This document shows, piece after piece, positions 37,266 through 49,402 of a DNA stretch of 64,000 nucleotides. The notes under the pieces were generated by a model that was not told the origin of the DNA, ran no database searches, and was given only the letters and a program-made list of their open reading frames with translations. Source of the stretch: Bolinopsis microptera (lineage: Eukaryota; Ctenophora; Tentaculata; Lobata; Bolinopsidae). Location: the NCBI RefSeq assembly GCF_026151205.1, contig NC_087079.1, positions 496,001-560,000 on the forward strand, given 5' to 3'. Made by a program: the position numbers and the translations under genes. The stretch's first letter is position 1, and each line of letters opens with the position of its first letter.

Positions 37266-38506
37266 TTTATGTAATAACACCCCGGCGAACGCCGCGGGCT
37301 TCATATTGCTGCGCGTGTTAAAACAAATTTTCGGCATAAATTTGTCAGGAGATCGACTGTAATTCCGTTTACGAACCTTTTAAAGATATTTGACAGTGCC
37401 GATTCTATCCCGTAAAGGATTTTCAATAGTGCCGAGGAAAAATAAAACATCAAATTCATTCATCTGAACATTAGTAAAGGTTATAATGATATCAAATCAA
37501 GATTTCAAACGCGTACAATCATTAACTCTAATCAAGTATTGTCAACTGTGATTAAAGATCATAGCAAAGTATGCTATCCTATATGTAAGCTACAATGAGG
37601 AAGAAACAGCATTATACAACAGTATTACAATAATAAATATAGATATAATACCAAAAGGTAACTATTACTGCTAATAAACACAGTTTAAAGATAAACTTAT
37701 CAAATTTAAAATTGACACGAAACTAATACGCGGTTTATATTAGAATGCAACACAAACACTAAACACATCAAATAGAAACAAAAAAAGATATCTCGCACTG
37801 TCAGTCATTACATATTACAATAATATAAATAACACCGAAGAACTCATATATCAACAGCTCGAGTAGCGCACACTACTAGTACTAATCTCGAGTGTCTGAC
37901 AGTGGCAGGGGAAGCGTCCAAGGTTCGATGCCGCGACCGTGATCTTTTAAACATTTTGTGAAAGTCGTCTTTGTTTAAGAAGGTCCACTTCCAGTAGCCC
38001 ATTTTCTCCCCACATAACATTTCTTCATCCTCAGCAAGACCTGTTTTATTTTCCATTACAGTAATTCCATGTTCCAATGAAATCTAACTCTTCAATTTTA
38101 ATATCAGCGGTCGGATCCTGAAATATGGAAGTGAAACTCAGTAAATTTTTACAGTCAAGTAATACTATAACTTCTATTCGTAAAATTTTACAAGATTTGT
38201 TTCCAGTTTCGGACAAATTCACAATATAACTACATAACAACTTAGTAATGTAAGCAGTAAGGGCCCTCTCCAAATTTTAATCTGTAGAAGTGCACGTGCA
38301 AATAACGCGCGGCTTCAATGCAAAAATACGTGTGTGCTCTTGGCGCGCGCTAAAACTCTGCGCTGAAAATATTGGTTTAGTACCACAACGAGAGTTTTAA
38401 AATTCCCACCAATTTCAAACTCCAGAAAAAGAATCCGAAATTTTGGGACAGCCTAAAACATATTCTGATTAATGCTTTTCGACTTTATTTGTCCGTAAAC
38501 TGACAA
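37266..38506. other. No recognised gene
   Basis: AT-rich; short reverse-strand frames at 37844-38077 and 38046-38273 show no recognised domain. Confidence 0.4.
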
Positions 38507-39462
38507 CTACAGCAAATCTATCTTCTCTACGAACTGGGCCCGAGTTACTTGTTTTAAAATACAGCAAATCCATCTTCTCTACGAACTGGGCCCGAGTTAC
38601 TTGTTTTAAAATACAGCAAATCCATCTTCTCTACGAACTGGGCCCGAGTTACTTGTTTTAAAATACAGCAAATCCATCTTCTCTACGAACTGGGCCCGAG
38701 TTACTTGTTTTAAAATACAGCAAATCCATCTTCTCTACGAACTGGGCCCGAGTTACTTGTTTTAAAATACAGCAAATCCATCTTCTCTACGAACTGGGCC
38801 CGAGTTACTTGTTTTAAAATACAGCAAATCCATCTTCTCTACGAACTGGGCCCGAGTTACTTGTTTTAAAATACAGCAAATCCATCTTCTCTACGAACTG
38901 GGCCCGAGTTACTTGTTTTAAAATACAGCAAATCCATCTTCTCTACGAACTGGGCCCGAGTTACTTGTTTTAAAATACAGCAAATCCATCTTCTCTACGA
39001 ACTGGGTCCGAGTTACTTGTTTTAAAATACAGCAAATCCATCTTCTCTACGAACTGGGCCCGAGTTACTTGTTTTAAAATACAGCAAATCCATCTTCTCT
39101 ACGAACTGGGCCCGAGTTACTTGTTTTAAAATACAGCAAATCCATCTTCTCTACGAACTGGGCCCGAGTTACTTGTTTTAAAATACAGCAAATCCATCTT
39201 CTCTACGAACTGGGCCCGAGTTACTTGTTTTAAAATACAGCAAATCCATCTTCTCTACGAACTGGGCCCGAGTTACTTGTTTTAAAATACAGCAAATCCA
39301 TCTTCTCTACGAACTGGGCCCGAGTTACTTGTTTTAAAATACAGCAAATCCATCTTCTCTACGAACTGGGCCCGAGTTACTTGTTTTAAAATACAGCAAA
39401 TCCATCTTCTCTACGAACTGGGCCCGAGTTACTTGTTTTAAAATACAGCAAATCCATCTTCT
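38507..39462 (+). repeat. 52-bp satellite, left block (about 18 copies)
   Basis: The unit contains CAAATCCATCTTCTCTACG, then AACTGGGCCCGAGTTACTTG. Copies are almost identical; the first has a T for C near its start and one unit has GGGTCC for GGGCCC. It is interrupted at 39462, where CCATCTTCT joins the 474-bp units. Confidence 0.97.
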
Positions 39463-40689
39463 TTAGTAGTGGAACAGCAATACTAAGCTAAGGTAATGGG
39501 ACTACTGCGGACCCTCTACCGGCCAAACCTTGTTAACAAAGCCGCAGTCAAGGTTCGGTGAACGGTAGTTAAAAGCGCTTAAGGGACATAAGTCAAATTG
39601 GTAGAGCAACATCATGTAGTGGATGTCTTAAGAAATGAGGAGTAGGTAGAATGTTAGGTTGCTCCTTTATAAATCGTCTTTTTCTCCGATAATAAGTTGA
39701 CATCAAGTCTTGAAAATTATTCGAGAAGAATCTCGAATAATTTAGTTGCAGCGTGCCACATGGCTATCTAAACTGCAAACCCTACCCATTGCTGAGCAAG
39801 GCCTTTATCTTCTCCGACGAGCGGGATCATCAATAATGAGGTCTGATCGTCATCTTCTTACAGCGTTCGATGTCTGTGTGAAGGTAAAATGGTGATATCC
39901 TCTGGATCAGGCAGAGGTTGAGTGTTATCGGGATTATTTCTTTAGTAGTGGAACAGCAATACTAAGGTAATGGGACTACTGCGGACCCTCTACCGGCCAA
40001 ACCTTGTTAACAAAGCCGCAGTCAAGGTTCGGTGAACGGTAGTTAAAAGCGCTTAAGGGACATAAGTCAAATTGGTAGAGCAACATCATGTAGTGGACGT
40101 CTTAAGAAATGAGGAGTAGGTAGAATGTTAGGTTGCTCCTTTATAAATCGTCTTTTTCTCCGATAATAAGTTGACATCAAGTCTTGAAAATTATTCGAGA
40201 AGAATCTCGAATAATTTAGTTGCAGCGTGCCACATGGCTATCTAAACTGCAAACCCTACCCATTGCTGAGCAAGGCCTTTATCTTCTCCGACGAGCGGGA
40301 TCATCAATAATGAGGTCTGATCGTCATCTTCTTACAGCGTTCGATGTCTGTGTGAAGGTAAAATGGTGATATCCTCTGGATCAGGCAGAGGTTGAGTGTT
40401 ATCGGGATTATTTCTTTAGTAGTGGAACAGCAATACTAAGGTAATGGGACTACTGCGGACCCTCTACCGGCCAAACCTTGTTAACAAAGCCGCAGTCAAG
40501 GTTCGGTGAACGGTAGTTAAAAGCGCTTAAGGGACATAAGTCAAATTGGTAGAGCAACATCATGTAGTGGACGTCTTAAGAAATGAGGAGTAGGTAGAAT
40601 GTTAGGTTGCTCCTTTATAAATCGTCTTTTTCTCCGATAATAAGTTGACATCAAGTCTTGAAAATTATTCGAGAAGAATCTCGAATAAT
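39459..40689 (+). repeat. 474-bp tandem units (two full, one partial)
   Basis: Unit 1 starts at 39459, unit 2 at 39938 and unit 3 at 40412, each with TTCTTTAGTAGTGGAACAGC. Unit 1 has a 5-bp insertion (AGCTA) near its start. Unit 3 stops at 40689 at the hairpin ATTATTCGAGAAGAATCTCG and is followed by an inverted copy. Each full unit contains an exon-like open segment (39752-39883 and 40226-40357). Confidence 0.93.
39752..39883 (+). other. Exon-like open segment within the 474-bp unit
   Basis: Preceded by TTTAGTTGCAG (acceptor-like) and followed by AAG|GTAAAA (donor-like). The 132 nt are open in phase 0 and encode a 44-residue peptide containing RATWLSKLQTLPIAEQGLYL and RHLLTAFDVCVK. The same segment recurs at 40226-40357 in the next unit. 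I do not recognise the protein. It could be a captured exon or chance; there is no gene model around it. Confidence 0.3.
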
Positions 40690-41140
40690 AAAGGCCTTGC
40701 TCAGCAATGGGTAGGGTTTGCAGTTTAGATAGCCATGTGGCACGCTGCAACTGAATTATTCGAGATTCTTCTCGAATAATTTTCAAGACTTGATGTCAAC
40801 TTATTATCGGAGAAAAAGACGATTTATAAAGGAGCAACCTAACATTCTACCTACTCCTCATTTCTTAAGACGTCCACTACATGATGTTGCTCTACCAATT
40901 TGACTTATGTCCCTTAACTTTAAGCGCTTTTAACTACCGTTCACCGAACCTTGACTGCGGCTTTGTTAACAAGGTTTGGCCGGTAGAGGGTCCGCAGTAG
41001 TCCCATTACCTTAGTATTGCTGTTCCACTACTAAAGAAATAATCCCGATAACACTCAACCTCTGCCTGATCCAGAGGATATCACCATTTTACCTTCACAC
41101 AGACATCGAACGCTGTAAGAAGATGACGATCAGACCTCAT
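40690..41140 (-). repeat. Inverted copy of the 474-bp unit (right palindrome arm)
   Basis: The arms 40412-40689 and about 40755-41037 are reverse complements apart from small indels. The 65-nt centre (40690-40754) is itself inverted relative to the corresponding part of the direct units. From 41037 to 41140 the inverted copy continues into the distal part of the unit and stops where the 52-bp satellite resumes. Confidence 0.92.
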
Positions 41141-41508
41141 TAAATCCATCTTCTCTACGAACTGGGCCCGAGTTACTTGTTTTAAAATACAGCAAATCCA
41201 TCTTCTCTACGAACTGGGCCCGAGTTACTTGTTTTAAAATACAGCAAATCCATCTTCTCTACGAACTGGGTCCGAGTTACTTGTTTTAAAATACAGCAAA
41301 TCCATCTTCTCTACGAACTGGGCCCGAGTTACTTGTTTTAAAATACAGCAAATCCATCTTCTCTACGAACTGGGCCCGAGTTACTTGTTTTAAAATACGA
41401 CAAATCCATCTTCTCTACGAACTGGGCCCGAGTTACTTGTTTTAAAATACGACAAATCCATCTTCTCTACGAACTGGGCCCGAGTTACTTGTTTTAAAAT
41501 ACGACAAA
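41141..41508 (+). repeat. 52-bp satellite, right block (about 7 copies)
   Basis: Same unit and orientation as 38507-39462. The last three units carry ACGACAAA in place of ACAGCAAA, a local variant. Confidence 0.96.
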
Positions 41509-41827
41509 GTTAACTGCTGAATGTTCCCGGTCAAAAATTAATTATAGTTTATATTAAAATATTGTCTATTGTCTATGTTTTACTATAATGCTGGGAGCCT
41601 TGTTGTAAATAATAGGGTACATACCATTCCTTGAAAGTCGTTATTTCGGAGTGAGCAATCATTTTGTTGACTAACGAATCTAAATTGAAATAGTCGAATA
41701 TCACTCAATTTCAGTTGCAGGTCGACATCCTTAAAATTAGAGAGCAAATAATTTTATTTTGTACTCTACTTCAGTCAATATAAATAGAAATTACAGCAAT
41801 TTGAAGTAACAGCATATCAAGCTATAT
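41509..41827. other. No recognised gene
   Basis: AT-rich spacer. Confidence 0.4.
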
Positions 41828-42416
41828 GAAACTCGAGAGACTGTGGGATACTAAAGGGAAAGGAAGCAGTTCTAACGAGCTCTCCTCAAACACAAGGATA
41901 TATCTTGTAAACTCGGCTAGTATATATCAAACATTTGTCATGGAGTTGTAGAGGGAGTTATGTGCCTCGCCGGGCTAAAGTAGTGGATGACCTTGCTGTA
42001 CGGCAAGTTAAACAAGGATCTGAAACTACTAGGTTCCGTACAGACTCAACTCTGCACCCGTGTCAATATGTTCATTATATGCAAGCCTCTTGATTTATAA
42101 TCACCGAGTCTAGTAATTGTTTAAGAGAGTTCTCTGGCAGTTACGAAACTCGAGAGACTGTGGGATACTGAAGGGAAAGGAAGCAGTTCTAACGAGCTCT
42201 TCTCAAACACAAGGATATAACTTGTAAACTCGGCTAGTATATATGAAACATTTGTCATGGAGTTGTAGAGGGAGTTATGTGCCTCGCCGGGCTAAAGTAG
42301 TGGATGACCTTGCTGTACGGCAAGTTAAACAAGGATCTGAAACTACTAGGTTCCGTACAGACTCAACTCTGCACCCGTGTCAATATGTTCATTATATGCA
42401 AGCCTCTTGATTTATA
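41828..42416 (+). repeat. 272-bp direct duplication
   Basis: 41828-42099 and 42145-42416 are near-identical, starting GAAACTCGAGAGACTGTGGG and ending CTTGATTTATA. They are separated by 45 bp. A few substitutions distinguish them. No open frame runs through, and no LTR features (TG...CA ends, tRNA primer site) are evident. Confidence 0.93.
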
Positions 42417-43078
42417 TCATACATAATTATGAAAGCCTCGCAGAGATCTCGATTAAATCTGTAAACGTACATTTAACGGTAAGATATATAGATAGCGCGC
42501 AGTATATGCGCACGCATAAAACCAATATGGCTGCCACACAAAGCTACAAACTGGAACAAAAAATGAAAATTGTGAATTCAACCAGATTGGATACTATTAT
42601 CCAACGCGACATTGGTTTGGGCGCATTATCGACACGTTTTAAATGCGCGGAACATTTTTGTGCGCGGCACTAGCATTTTAAATTTTCAAAATTCAAATCA
42701 TAGCCAGAGTTATGGTTATTTTTCAAGACAAATTTTGAGGCAAATTTTACGTGTAAATTATTCATTTTTCATTCATGATCACTCATAATTTGAACAATTT
42801 ACCTTGGATTGAATTGAACTCTTCAGTATTCGATGATTAAAACAATTGTTTTAAGAACAGAGTAGTTTTAAAGCTAAACATTCGCAATTTGTCTTAACAG
42901 GAGTCTTGGGAGAATTATAAAAATGAAATTTAAACGTTTTAGCGGCGCATGAAGCTCGCGGCGTTCGCTGGGGTGAATAAGCGCCATGAGTTGGCACAGA
43001 ATTTTTTCTTCTGGTTTCGAAGAATTTAGTACTGCAAAAGTTGTTTTAAAATGTGAATAAAATAATTTCACCGTGTAG
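42417..43078. other. No recognised gene
   Basis: AT-rich. A 98-codon forward frame (42377-42673) crosses out of the duplication and has no recognised motif. Confidence 0.4.
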
Positions 43079-43668
43079 CAATTTGTATCACGTCGTGACC
43101 TCCACGGTCGTTTCTACGATACAGGGGGAGCCGCGCACTCGTGCGCAGCGGGTCATACAATGTATGACAAGTAGCAATTATTGACGGATATTTCTTCGAA
43201 GTAGCGCGCGCCGCTTTCTTCCCGAAATGGCCAAACCATTAACAATGGTCAAAGCAATTGTCGCTAAAAATGTTGCGCGGCGCTTGTTCGCCGCGCGTGC
43301 TTTTTGCGCAAATTTTCAGTTCTTGACCGATATAATTGACCATTATTAATGATCTGTCCCGGCGCGCGCTACTTCGTAGCACTTGCCGTCGGGCCATTTC
43401 GAGAAGAAAGTGGCGCGCGCTACTTCGAAGAAATTTAGACGAGTAATATCCGTCAACCGATATAACTTTCATTGCTCTAACCAGAGCCCTCTCGCTTGCA
43501 GTAGCGCGCGACCGGAACAAGCGCGTCACGCAGTACGCGTAGACATTTGTCATACGTTGTATGACCCGCCGCGCACGAAGTGCGCGGCTCCCCTGTATCG
43601 TCAGGACGATAAAGCCATAAAAACCATACATAGTGAAACGACCGTGGGGGTCGCAACGTGATACAAGG
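43079..43668. mobile_element. GC-rich fold-back element
   Basis: The outer arms (43084-43118, TTGTATCACGTCGTGACC onward, and 43634-43667) and inner arms (43118-43170 and 43548-43602, both with GAGCCGCGCAC and GTCATACA) are inverted copies. Between the arms, short GC-rich motifs such as GTAGCGCGCGCCGCTTTCTT recur in both orientations, and again at about 43785-43825. No transposase is present. Confidence 0.65.
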
Positions 43669-44184
43669 TTACTTGTAGGTTAACAACCTACCAGGACGCG
43701 CGCCGAGTTGGACTCATCGACGGTAATATATGGAACAGAAATTTTACGAGTATCACCCGTTAAGATGTTAATCGTGTAAATTTCTTCGAAGTAGCGCGCG
43801 CCGCTTTCTTTTCGAAATGGCCCGATGGCAAGTGCTACGAAGTAGCGTGCGACAGGCCAGACCATTAACAATGGTCAAGAGTTATAGGCATTTTAAGGAA
43901 TAAATTACCTGTTTTTCGTCTTTTTTACACTCTCTGCCCTTGCAACACACAGAAGGCCCACGCCCCACATACAGCTCGACGTTATCGTGCTTCATGGAGA
44001 ATTTAAATTATTCACACTTAGAGGCTACTTTTAAGTAAAACAAAATTTAAGTAAAACAAGGTACCAAATTTATCAAAAGCAGACACAAAAATCTTTGCCA
44101 ACTCATGGCGATTATTACATAAACTAACGAGCCATGCTTTTTTGATCGTACATTGTATATTAATATCATATTATATCTTTGCTG
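43669..44184. other. No recognised gene
   Basis: Includes a further copy of the GTAGCGCGCGCCGCTTTC-type motif (about 43785-43860) and then AT-rich sequence. Confidence 0.4.
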
Positions 44185-44237
44185 CTTGGAAGACTTCGCC
44201 GCTTCGACGCGCCGCACGAACTATTATTCTTGCTTCG
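44185..44237 (+). repeat. Family B repeat, partial copy
   Basis: Carries CTTGGAAGACTTCGCCGCTT and the following GACGCGCCGC, matching the left end of the family B copies near 7.5 and 9.1 kb. The right end is missing. Confidence 0.55.
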
Positions 44238-44671
44238 TTGTTTTCTTGAAATTGTTGTTTTCTTGAATAAGAGTTGTTCTCAAAATTGCAAATTTTATCC
44301 TCGTTCTCACATGCCTTATTACATAACAATATCCTGTATCTCCCCTTCCTTTTTCTTGCTACGAGGTCTGCTACTCTGTTGACGAACTGCTTACACTCTT
44401 TAGACATTCATCTAGATGTGAGGAATACAGCCGGGGTTATATTACTTGTTATTGTACCGTATTTATCAAATTGTATTAGTTTTTCCTATTTGCTGTCTTG
44501 GCACTCGAATTAAAGTCTGAATATTATAATTAGATGGTAATAAAATATGGTAATTAACACAGATACTTCAAAACTAAATCTTCGTCTAAGTGTAGAAAGA
44601 AAATTCTCAAGTTTAGTCATGATTGAAGTTTGTGGACTGAAGTCAAGTTGTTTAACTGTAGGACTAGTCAA

Positions 44672-46245
44672 TCAGCTTTGGCGAAAGCATCTAAAACATT
44701 TCCTTAGTGTTTTGAAGGTTGTATCTCTCACCACTTTAGTTGTTAGCAAGTAAGCTATTGGACTGGCAGCTGTTGCAATTAGCAATATAGAGTAGAGGAT
44801 GTCAAGCAAGAAGAAGGTCCTTGAGTCCCTCTCTTTGTAGATGAGCTCTGGTGCACTTATAAGGATAACCCAAGGAATTGCAGAGGCAATGTTGAGAAGC
44901 AAAATCACCACAATAGACCAAGGAAAAGATTCCCGCTCTGTTTTAATCTTCTTTTCTATGGCAACTACCCTGTCGTCAGATTCCAGTGAGGAGTTTAGAT
45001 GTTCCGTCTCTGATGTTTTGGATAGTGATGTTGGCTTTGTAGAAAGAGCTCCATGAGATTCCCTTGCATTTCTTATGATTTTGTAGATAATACTGTACAT
45101 GACTGCAACTGCTACTTTTGGGGCAATCAATCCAAAGCCACAAGAGAGGGTGAAGCAGGCCACACATTTAACTGTCCAGGCTTTGGCCAGAACACACTGC
45201 TTATTGAACATTTGCAACTCACAAAGCTGAAGCAAAGGAAGGAAGCCAAGTAGAAATGTTACCAGCAATGCCACACCGAACCCTACTAATTGGTTTCTGT
45301 ACGTCACAATTTCTCTCCAGCAAAGTGGATACGTCAGGAAAACAACTCTTACAACTGTCACAGCTAAAACTGCCATTGCAGGCATGATTATCCCTGATGA
45401 AATTGAGAATCGAAAATTAAAGAGAATTGTTAAATTAAAAAGTAAATCTAGTTAGATTTAATTGTGTGAAGGGTTTTAATTAAAAACTGTCATGCAATGT
45501 GTATGATATAAAGAAACAACATGAAAATGTGTCTGAAAATGTAAGGCCTGAAAATGCTTTCTTAAACCGACCTGTTAGCTGAAAAGAGATGTTCATTTGA
45601 TCTGATGCTCCATCACAATTTGGTACTTTTCCTGGGTTTATCTGCAAGAGTAAAGCTCATAATTACACCTGATGAAATTGTAACATCCAATCTTTCGAGT
45701 CAATTCAAATTATGAAATTAAAAAGAGGGTTAGCCATCATTGGAATAGCTAACGATTTTCATTTGATCAAAAGATTTACCAGATCATGAAGGAGTAAGAT
45801 GATGATTTGGGTTGCAAAGTACAGTATTGAGAGGGCATAGAATATCACTGACATATACAGTTTCATTATAGGTCGCAGGTGTCTGATTATAATGTAAACA
45901 AGCAGCAGAGAAAAGAATACCATCATAATAATAGAAGGTATCATAACCACTCTTGTAATGTAAAACTTGTTATACACAAACTCTGAAGTTTGGTTACTTT
46001 CATTTTGAGCCACGCCCAGTTCTTCATTATATGGTGTTTCAGTTAAGTATTCGAAAGGGTTCACCATATTAATAGGTTTAATCTTCTGCGGTGTCCCGAA
46101 TGGGTTTGGCATTACATTGAACATTACTGGATACATCGTACGGTCCTTCATGACAGTAGGTTTGAACGATTCCAGCTGGTCAGTCTTAACTGTCAAAACT
46201 TCCATATTTCCAGGACTAGTCTCATCCATGACATACAAAACTAAG
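44672..46245 (-). CDS. Rhodopsin-like seven-helix receptor (5' end not found)
   Basis: Reverse-strand exons: 46245-45780, 45641-45572 and 45393-44672, with consistent GT-AG sites and phases; the stop is at 44672-44674. The order is an extracellular segment with glycosylation sites (NESNQTS), TM1 (IPSIIMMVFFSLLLVYIII), TM2 (VIFYALSILYFATQIIILLL), a loop with CDGASDQMNIS, TM3, TM4, TM5, a basic third loop (about 60 residues, ending KKIKTERES), TM6 (SIVVILLLNIASAIPWVILI), TM7 and a short basic cysteine-containing tail. At the end of TM3, VVRVVFLTYPL sits where class A receptors have DRYxxxxxPL, and SPIAY replaces NPxxY in TM7. Ligand unknown. The exon at 46245 begins mid-codon, so at least one upstream exon is missing from this model. 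Confidence 0.8.
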
Positions 46246-46889
46246 CTGAAATCAAGCAACAATTAGTTTCAAACCAAATTTGAATACAGTATATAAAATT
46301 TTCTAGCTGTTTGCTTTATGAGCAAAATAGTGCAGATTTGCAATGACTTAAAAGCATACTAAAACCATAAACGTGTAAAAAAATAAATCAGCACATCCAC
46401 AGCAGGACTGTAAGAACAGTGGAAACTAGTTGCCACCTTGGTGGTTGTTGACAAATCAATATTCATGAGCTAGAGTGTCATTTTAATTGTTATGGGGCCA
46501 GGGGAGTAGTCAGTAGGTTACAAAAGCCAGACCGCCTCCAAGCATATCCTCATAAAAAGTCATTGTAATCAAGTATTGGTAGTTTATAAAATGTGACGGA
46601 CAACAGCAAGATCTTGTGACTTGAAGCATTGAACATTATGTTCCATGGCTATGGTCTGCATTATCTGAACAATAACTAGGTTTATAATAATGATATGAAA
46701 GGAGGTCACCTTGACAACATGCATGTGCCAATAATGAGTTATGAACAGTCGCTTATCTCTCTAGTTTAGTGCAAACTAACTAAGCTAGATCAAACGAAAC
46801 TAGAGCAAACTAAGCTCTAGAGCAAACTAAGCCAGAACAAGCTAAGCTAAAACAAAGGAGAAACTTATCGTCTGAAATTAGAGAAGCAA
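46246..46889. other. Region upstream of the receptor exons
   Basis: Should contain the first receptor exon(s) or an intron, but I could not identify a signal peptide exon. A short GAGCAAACTAAGC-like direct repeat lies at 46765-46850. Confidence 0.35.
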
Positions 46890-46893
46890 TTAA

Positions 46894-47741
46894 GGCCACA
46901 GGGGGGGGGGGGGGGGGTCGAGGCTTCAAAAAATGTAAAAAAACATTATGCTTTGAATCAATATATATTTTTGTGGTGGATACTTTGCCACCACTCATTT
47001 GTCTGTAGCTATTTTACTTTTTTTAATAAATGAGGTTAACCAATTCTCATTTAACCTCATTTTTTTGATAAATCGATAATGGAGGGCAGAAATATTGATG
47101 CCATTACAACTGAAAACTACGATAAGCTTTGTTTTTATTGTTTTTGTGTTATTTCAGCAGTTAAACTTTGAAAAATATACAAATTAAGGCAAAATACTCA
47201 AAAATCACATAACATAAAAAACAGTTTTTTGCCTCTCCTGAAAACCTCGAATTTTTGACTTTAAAATCTATCTTCTCCTAGAGTTTTTATCCATTTCACC
47301 TCAAATTTGGAACTTATGTTCCTGACATAAATTTAAAAGTTTGTTATGTAACGATTGTTGTAATTTTGCTCCTAACTCTTTTTATGAGGTTAACCATTTT
47401 AAATTTTGTTACCCGCACTCATGGTTAACCTCATATCTCAGCTTTGGAGCAAGATATCATAAATCGTTACATAACAAAAACTCAAAATACCTTGAAGAAC
47501 ACTGTTGCCAAGTTACAAGGTTCTAAGTCATAAACTGAAAAAGAAGATAGATTTTGAACACGATTTCATTTAAAGTTTTCATTTACAATAGAATTACAGG
47601 TAAACCTCAAAATTCAACGCGCGATATCTTCAAATAGGAAACTTTGTTTTCGGTAAGGACAAAAGCATTTGAAAATTTAGATCGAGCTCTACAACATATC
47701 TCAAAATCTCAAAATCGACCTCGGACCCCCCCCCTGTGGCC
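46894..47741. mobile_element. TTAA-flanked inverted-repeat element (piggyBac-type MITE candidate)
   Basis: The ends GGCCACAGGGGGG and CCCCCCTGTGGCC are inverted. TTAA flanks both sides (46890-46893 and 47742-47745), giving 848 bp. Inside are paired hairpins; for example, 47337-47484 opens TTTGTTATGTAACGATT and closes AATCGTTACATAACAAA, with GAGGTTAACCA and its complement within. A TTAA duplication is the hallmark of piggyBac. The terminal bases do not look like classic piggyBac ends, so the superfamily is uncertain. No transposase is present. Confidence 0.65.
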
Positions 47742-47745
47742 TTAA

Positions 47746-49402
47746 GATGGCAGCAGTAGTATCAGGTAGATTACACGGAAGAAAGTCGTTGACAGACAGA
47801 CTACAGTTAAACAGAAAACCTAGCTTAAACAAAGTCTACTTTGTCTATCCTACATGCTTCCTTCTCAACACAGTGGTTATACAACTTTTTCTATTTTGGT
47901 TGAAGGACTGCGAATACCCTCAAATTGTCACCTCTATTTAACTCAGGCTTTGAATTAACTCAATTGTAATGAACAAAATATAACAATGAATGAGAGATAA
48001 ACCACATTCTAAAATAACACATTGCAGATAACATTTAATAGTAAAATACATAATATTAACAAGGTGTGCCGCACGGTAGGTAATGTGAGTGTATTAACAA
48101 CACGGCTACTTTGGTGTGCAGTACCTCCTCTCCTTGTCATTATATTCAGTGCTTATTTCAGAAGTGGTATTTCACAATTACAATTACAAATATACTGGCA
48201 AACTTTTAAAATAATCTCGACATAAAGAACAAAGAGTGTTGTATGAACTGTTGTTTGAGGTGATTGGCAATGTTGTTGGGATGTTAGATGACACAGCATC
48301 GTGCTCATGCAATTAACAAGTTAATGAAACTCCCATAGTAATTAGTCCTCCTCACTTTTTCATTAATTACAGCGACTTTAAGGAACAACGTAAGAGCAGT
48401 TAGTTCATGACGAAAAGGATTTAACGTAATATTTGGGGTATAAACTGTATCAAAAGCAATAATTCCAGCAGATATCTGGAGGCTTGTTACTCCGTAAAAT
48501 ACAGTATGTTTAAATAATAAATATGTTTAAATATGTTTATAGATTAGACTAGAGATTGGCGGTGTATACTGTATATTTCAATACTTGCACCCATAATTTA
48601 AATCGTCCATCATCAGAAGTTTATATTAACTAGATTATTAAGAATTAAACACCACGCCATCGGGGTACTAATGTAATTATAATGAGGATATTTGAACAAT
48701 ACTCTAGTAGCAACAATGTATATATAATATAATAATATTATATTACATAGTCATAGTACATAAAATGAACAATGTGGATAACAAATGAGGCGAATATTAA
48801 GGTTTAGAATATCTGATTATCTGAATTGGCTTTATATTTTACTAGTGTAACCTGTGCCAATGGCCGGGACTTCACTATCGCAGTTGAATTGCAAAAGTAT
48901 TAACAGTGCAAAAGTTAAAATTGTGCAAAAGTATAAACTCGCTCAGTTGAAACCGACCGCATTAGAGTAAGTTTAATTCTGAGCGCCCATCACGTAATAC
49001 GTATCCAATAGTAATACTTAATAGGCTCCTAAATGGGGAGAGAGAGTGAGAGAGAAGGTGGGAGAGAGGGACAAAAATTGAGTCACTTTAATATCACATT
49101 TGCAGTACAACTATTGTGCTATAGTAAACACTACTATTGGTTATTGTGCTATAGTAAACACTACTATTGGTTATTGTGCTATAGTAAACACTACCATTGG
49201 TTATTGTGCTATAGTAAACACTACTATTGGTTATTGTGCTATAGTACACACTACTTTTGGTTATTGTGCTATTGTAAACACTACTAATGGTTACTGTGCT
49301 GACCGAATACTATTTCTTGTTTTTTATTACCAGCGTGATAATGATAGTTAAAGCTGTCAAAAAGATTTAATCAATCCTTGTACTTAAGTAATTACAGTAG
49401 GT
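47746..49402. other. Mostly empty spacer
   Basis: No recognised gene. It contains a 30-bp tandem repeat at 49112-49290. A pyrimidine tract ending TTACAG at 49397 precedes the next gene's ATG. Confidence 0.4.
49112..49290 (+). repeat. 30-bp tandem repeat, six copies
   Basis: Unit TTATTGTGCTATAGTAAACA followed by CTACTATTGG, with a few substitutions in the last two copies. It is non-coding and lies just upstream of the Q/N/P-rich gene. Confidence 0.93.

Noticed and set aside
40541-40786. 81-codon reverse frame across the palindrome centre.
   Set aside because: It is produced by joining the exon-like segment of an inverted unit to the hairpin arm, so it is not a separate gene.
41828-42416. Pair of LTRs.
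   Set aside because: Only 45 bp separates the copies, and there are no TG/CA ends, primer site or polypurine tract that I can see.
43239-43631. 130-codon reverse frame rich in arginine and alanine.
   Set aside because: It comes from GC-rich inverted repeats (CGCGCG motifs) of a fold-back element.
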